Below, in pieces: positions 63,988 through 64,000 of a DNA stretch of 64,000 bases (its first letter is position 1; every line of letters starts with the position of its first letter). A program made the translations under genes and the position numbers. The stretch comes from Trichomonas vaginalis G3 (taxonomy: Eukaryota > Parabasalia > Trichomonadida > Trichomonadidae): the NCBI RefSeq assembly GCF_026262505.1, contig NC_067207.1:1992252-2056251 (forward strand), given 5' to 3'. The notes under the pieces were generated by a model, which saw nothing but the letters and a program-made list of their open reading frames with translations, did not search any database and was not told where the DNA came from.

Positions 63988-63996
63988 AAAAAATGA
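63988..63996 (-). promoter_or_regulatory. Inr TCATTTTTT of the PIKfyve-like gene
   Basis: The minus-strand initiator lies about 16 nt before the ATG at 63978, the normal trichomonad distance. Confidence 0.6.
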
Positions 63997-64000
63997 TTTG

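Overview
The window looks like a trichomonad (parabasalid protist) chromosome, most probably Trichomonas vaginalis or a close relative. The DNA is AT-rich, and genes are intronless and use the standard code. Several open reading frames are preceded within about 10-35 nt by the trichomonad initiator TCA(C/T)TT. An IscA-type protein carries a hydrogenosomal leader of the MLS...RSF type. BspA-like leucine-rich proteins, 99-bp-unit ankyrin proteins and DUF3447-ankyrin proteins are all present, and these are hallmark expanded families of T. vaginalis. I recognised no tRNA, rRNA, CRISPR or spliceosomal intron.

Layout. 0-4 kb: a broken BspA-like gene, an Ap4A phosphorylase-like gene and a Cdc25-like phosphatase. 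4.5-7.5 kb: a 3-kb DNA transposon with ~100-bp terminal inverted repeats (TIRs) and a frameshifted DDE transposase. 7.8-15.2 kb: an ankyrin protein, a frameshifted helical-repeat (SAPS-like) gene and a CPSF-A/SF3B3/DDB1-family propeller protein. 15.2-18.6 kb: a gene-free, hairpin-rich block holding a duplicated hairpin, another single hairpin, and a 2-kb TTAA-flanked element that carries five consecutive long hairpins. 18.6-27 kb: a subtilisin/kexin-like protein with all three catalytic residues replaced, hydrogenosomal IscA, and a large receptor-type cyclase-like gene followed by a decayed echo of its own 3' part. 27-30.3 kb: two BspA-like units fused head to tail and decayed. 30.4-33.8 kb: an integrase-type transposon with 0.8-0.9 kb TIRs. 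34-37.6 kb: a HAD phosphatase, a MULE-like non-autonomous element with a perfect 10-bp target duplication, and a frameshifted amino-acid permease. 38-42.7 kb: a multi-pass membrane protein and a GAF/cyclic-nucleotide phosphodiesterase-like protein. 44-51.9 kb: a BTB-ankyrin gene with one in-frame stop, a poly-proline-tailed ankyrin protein, a 0.9-kb near-perfect palindrome and a DUF3447-ankyrin pseudogene. 52.7-64 kb: a CAMK/SNF1-type kinase, a second cyclase-like membrane protein, an intact DUF3447-ankyrin protein and a compact PIKfyve/Fab1-like lipid kinase.

Two themes stand out. First, signalling: two 12-TM cyclase-like receptors, a phosphodiesterase-like protein, a kinase, a Cdc25-like phosphatase and a phosphoinositide kinase lie together. 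The cyclase-like and phosphodiesterase-like proteins lack key metal-binding residues, so they may be sensors or scaffolds rather than enzymes. Second, self-complementary DNA: five independent loci form long hairpins or palindromes. The compact array at 17.65-17.98 kb is the best candidate for something undescribed, possibly a small-RNA precursor cluster. Several genes are split by one- or two-base shifts, some of them at homopolymers or dinucleotide runs, so real pseudogenization and assembly error must be separated before counting losses.
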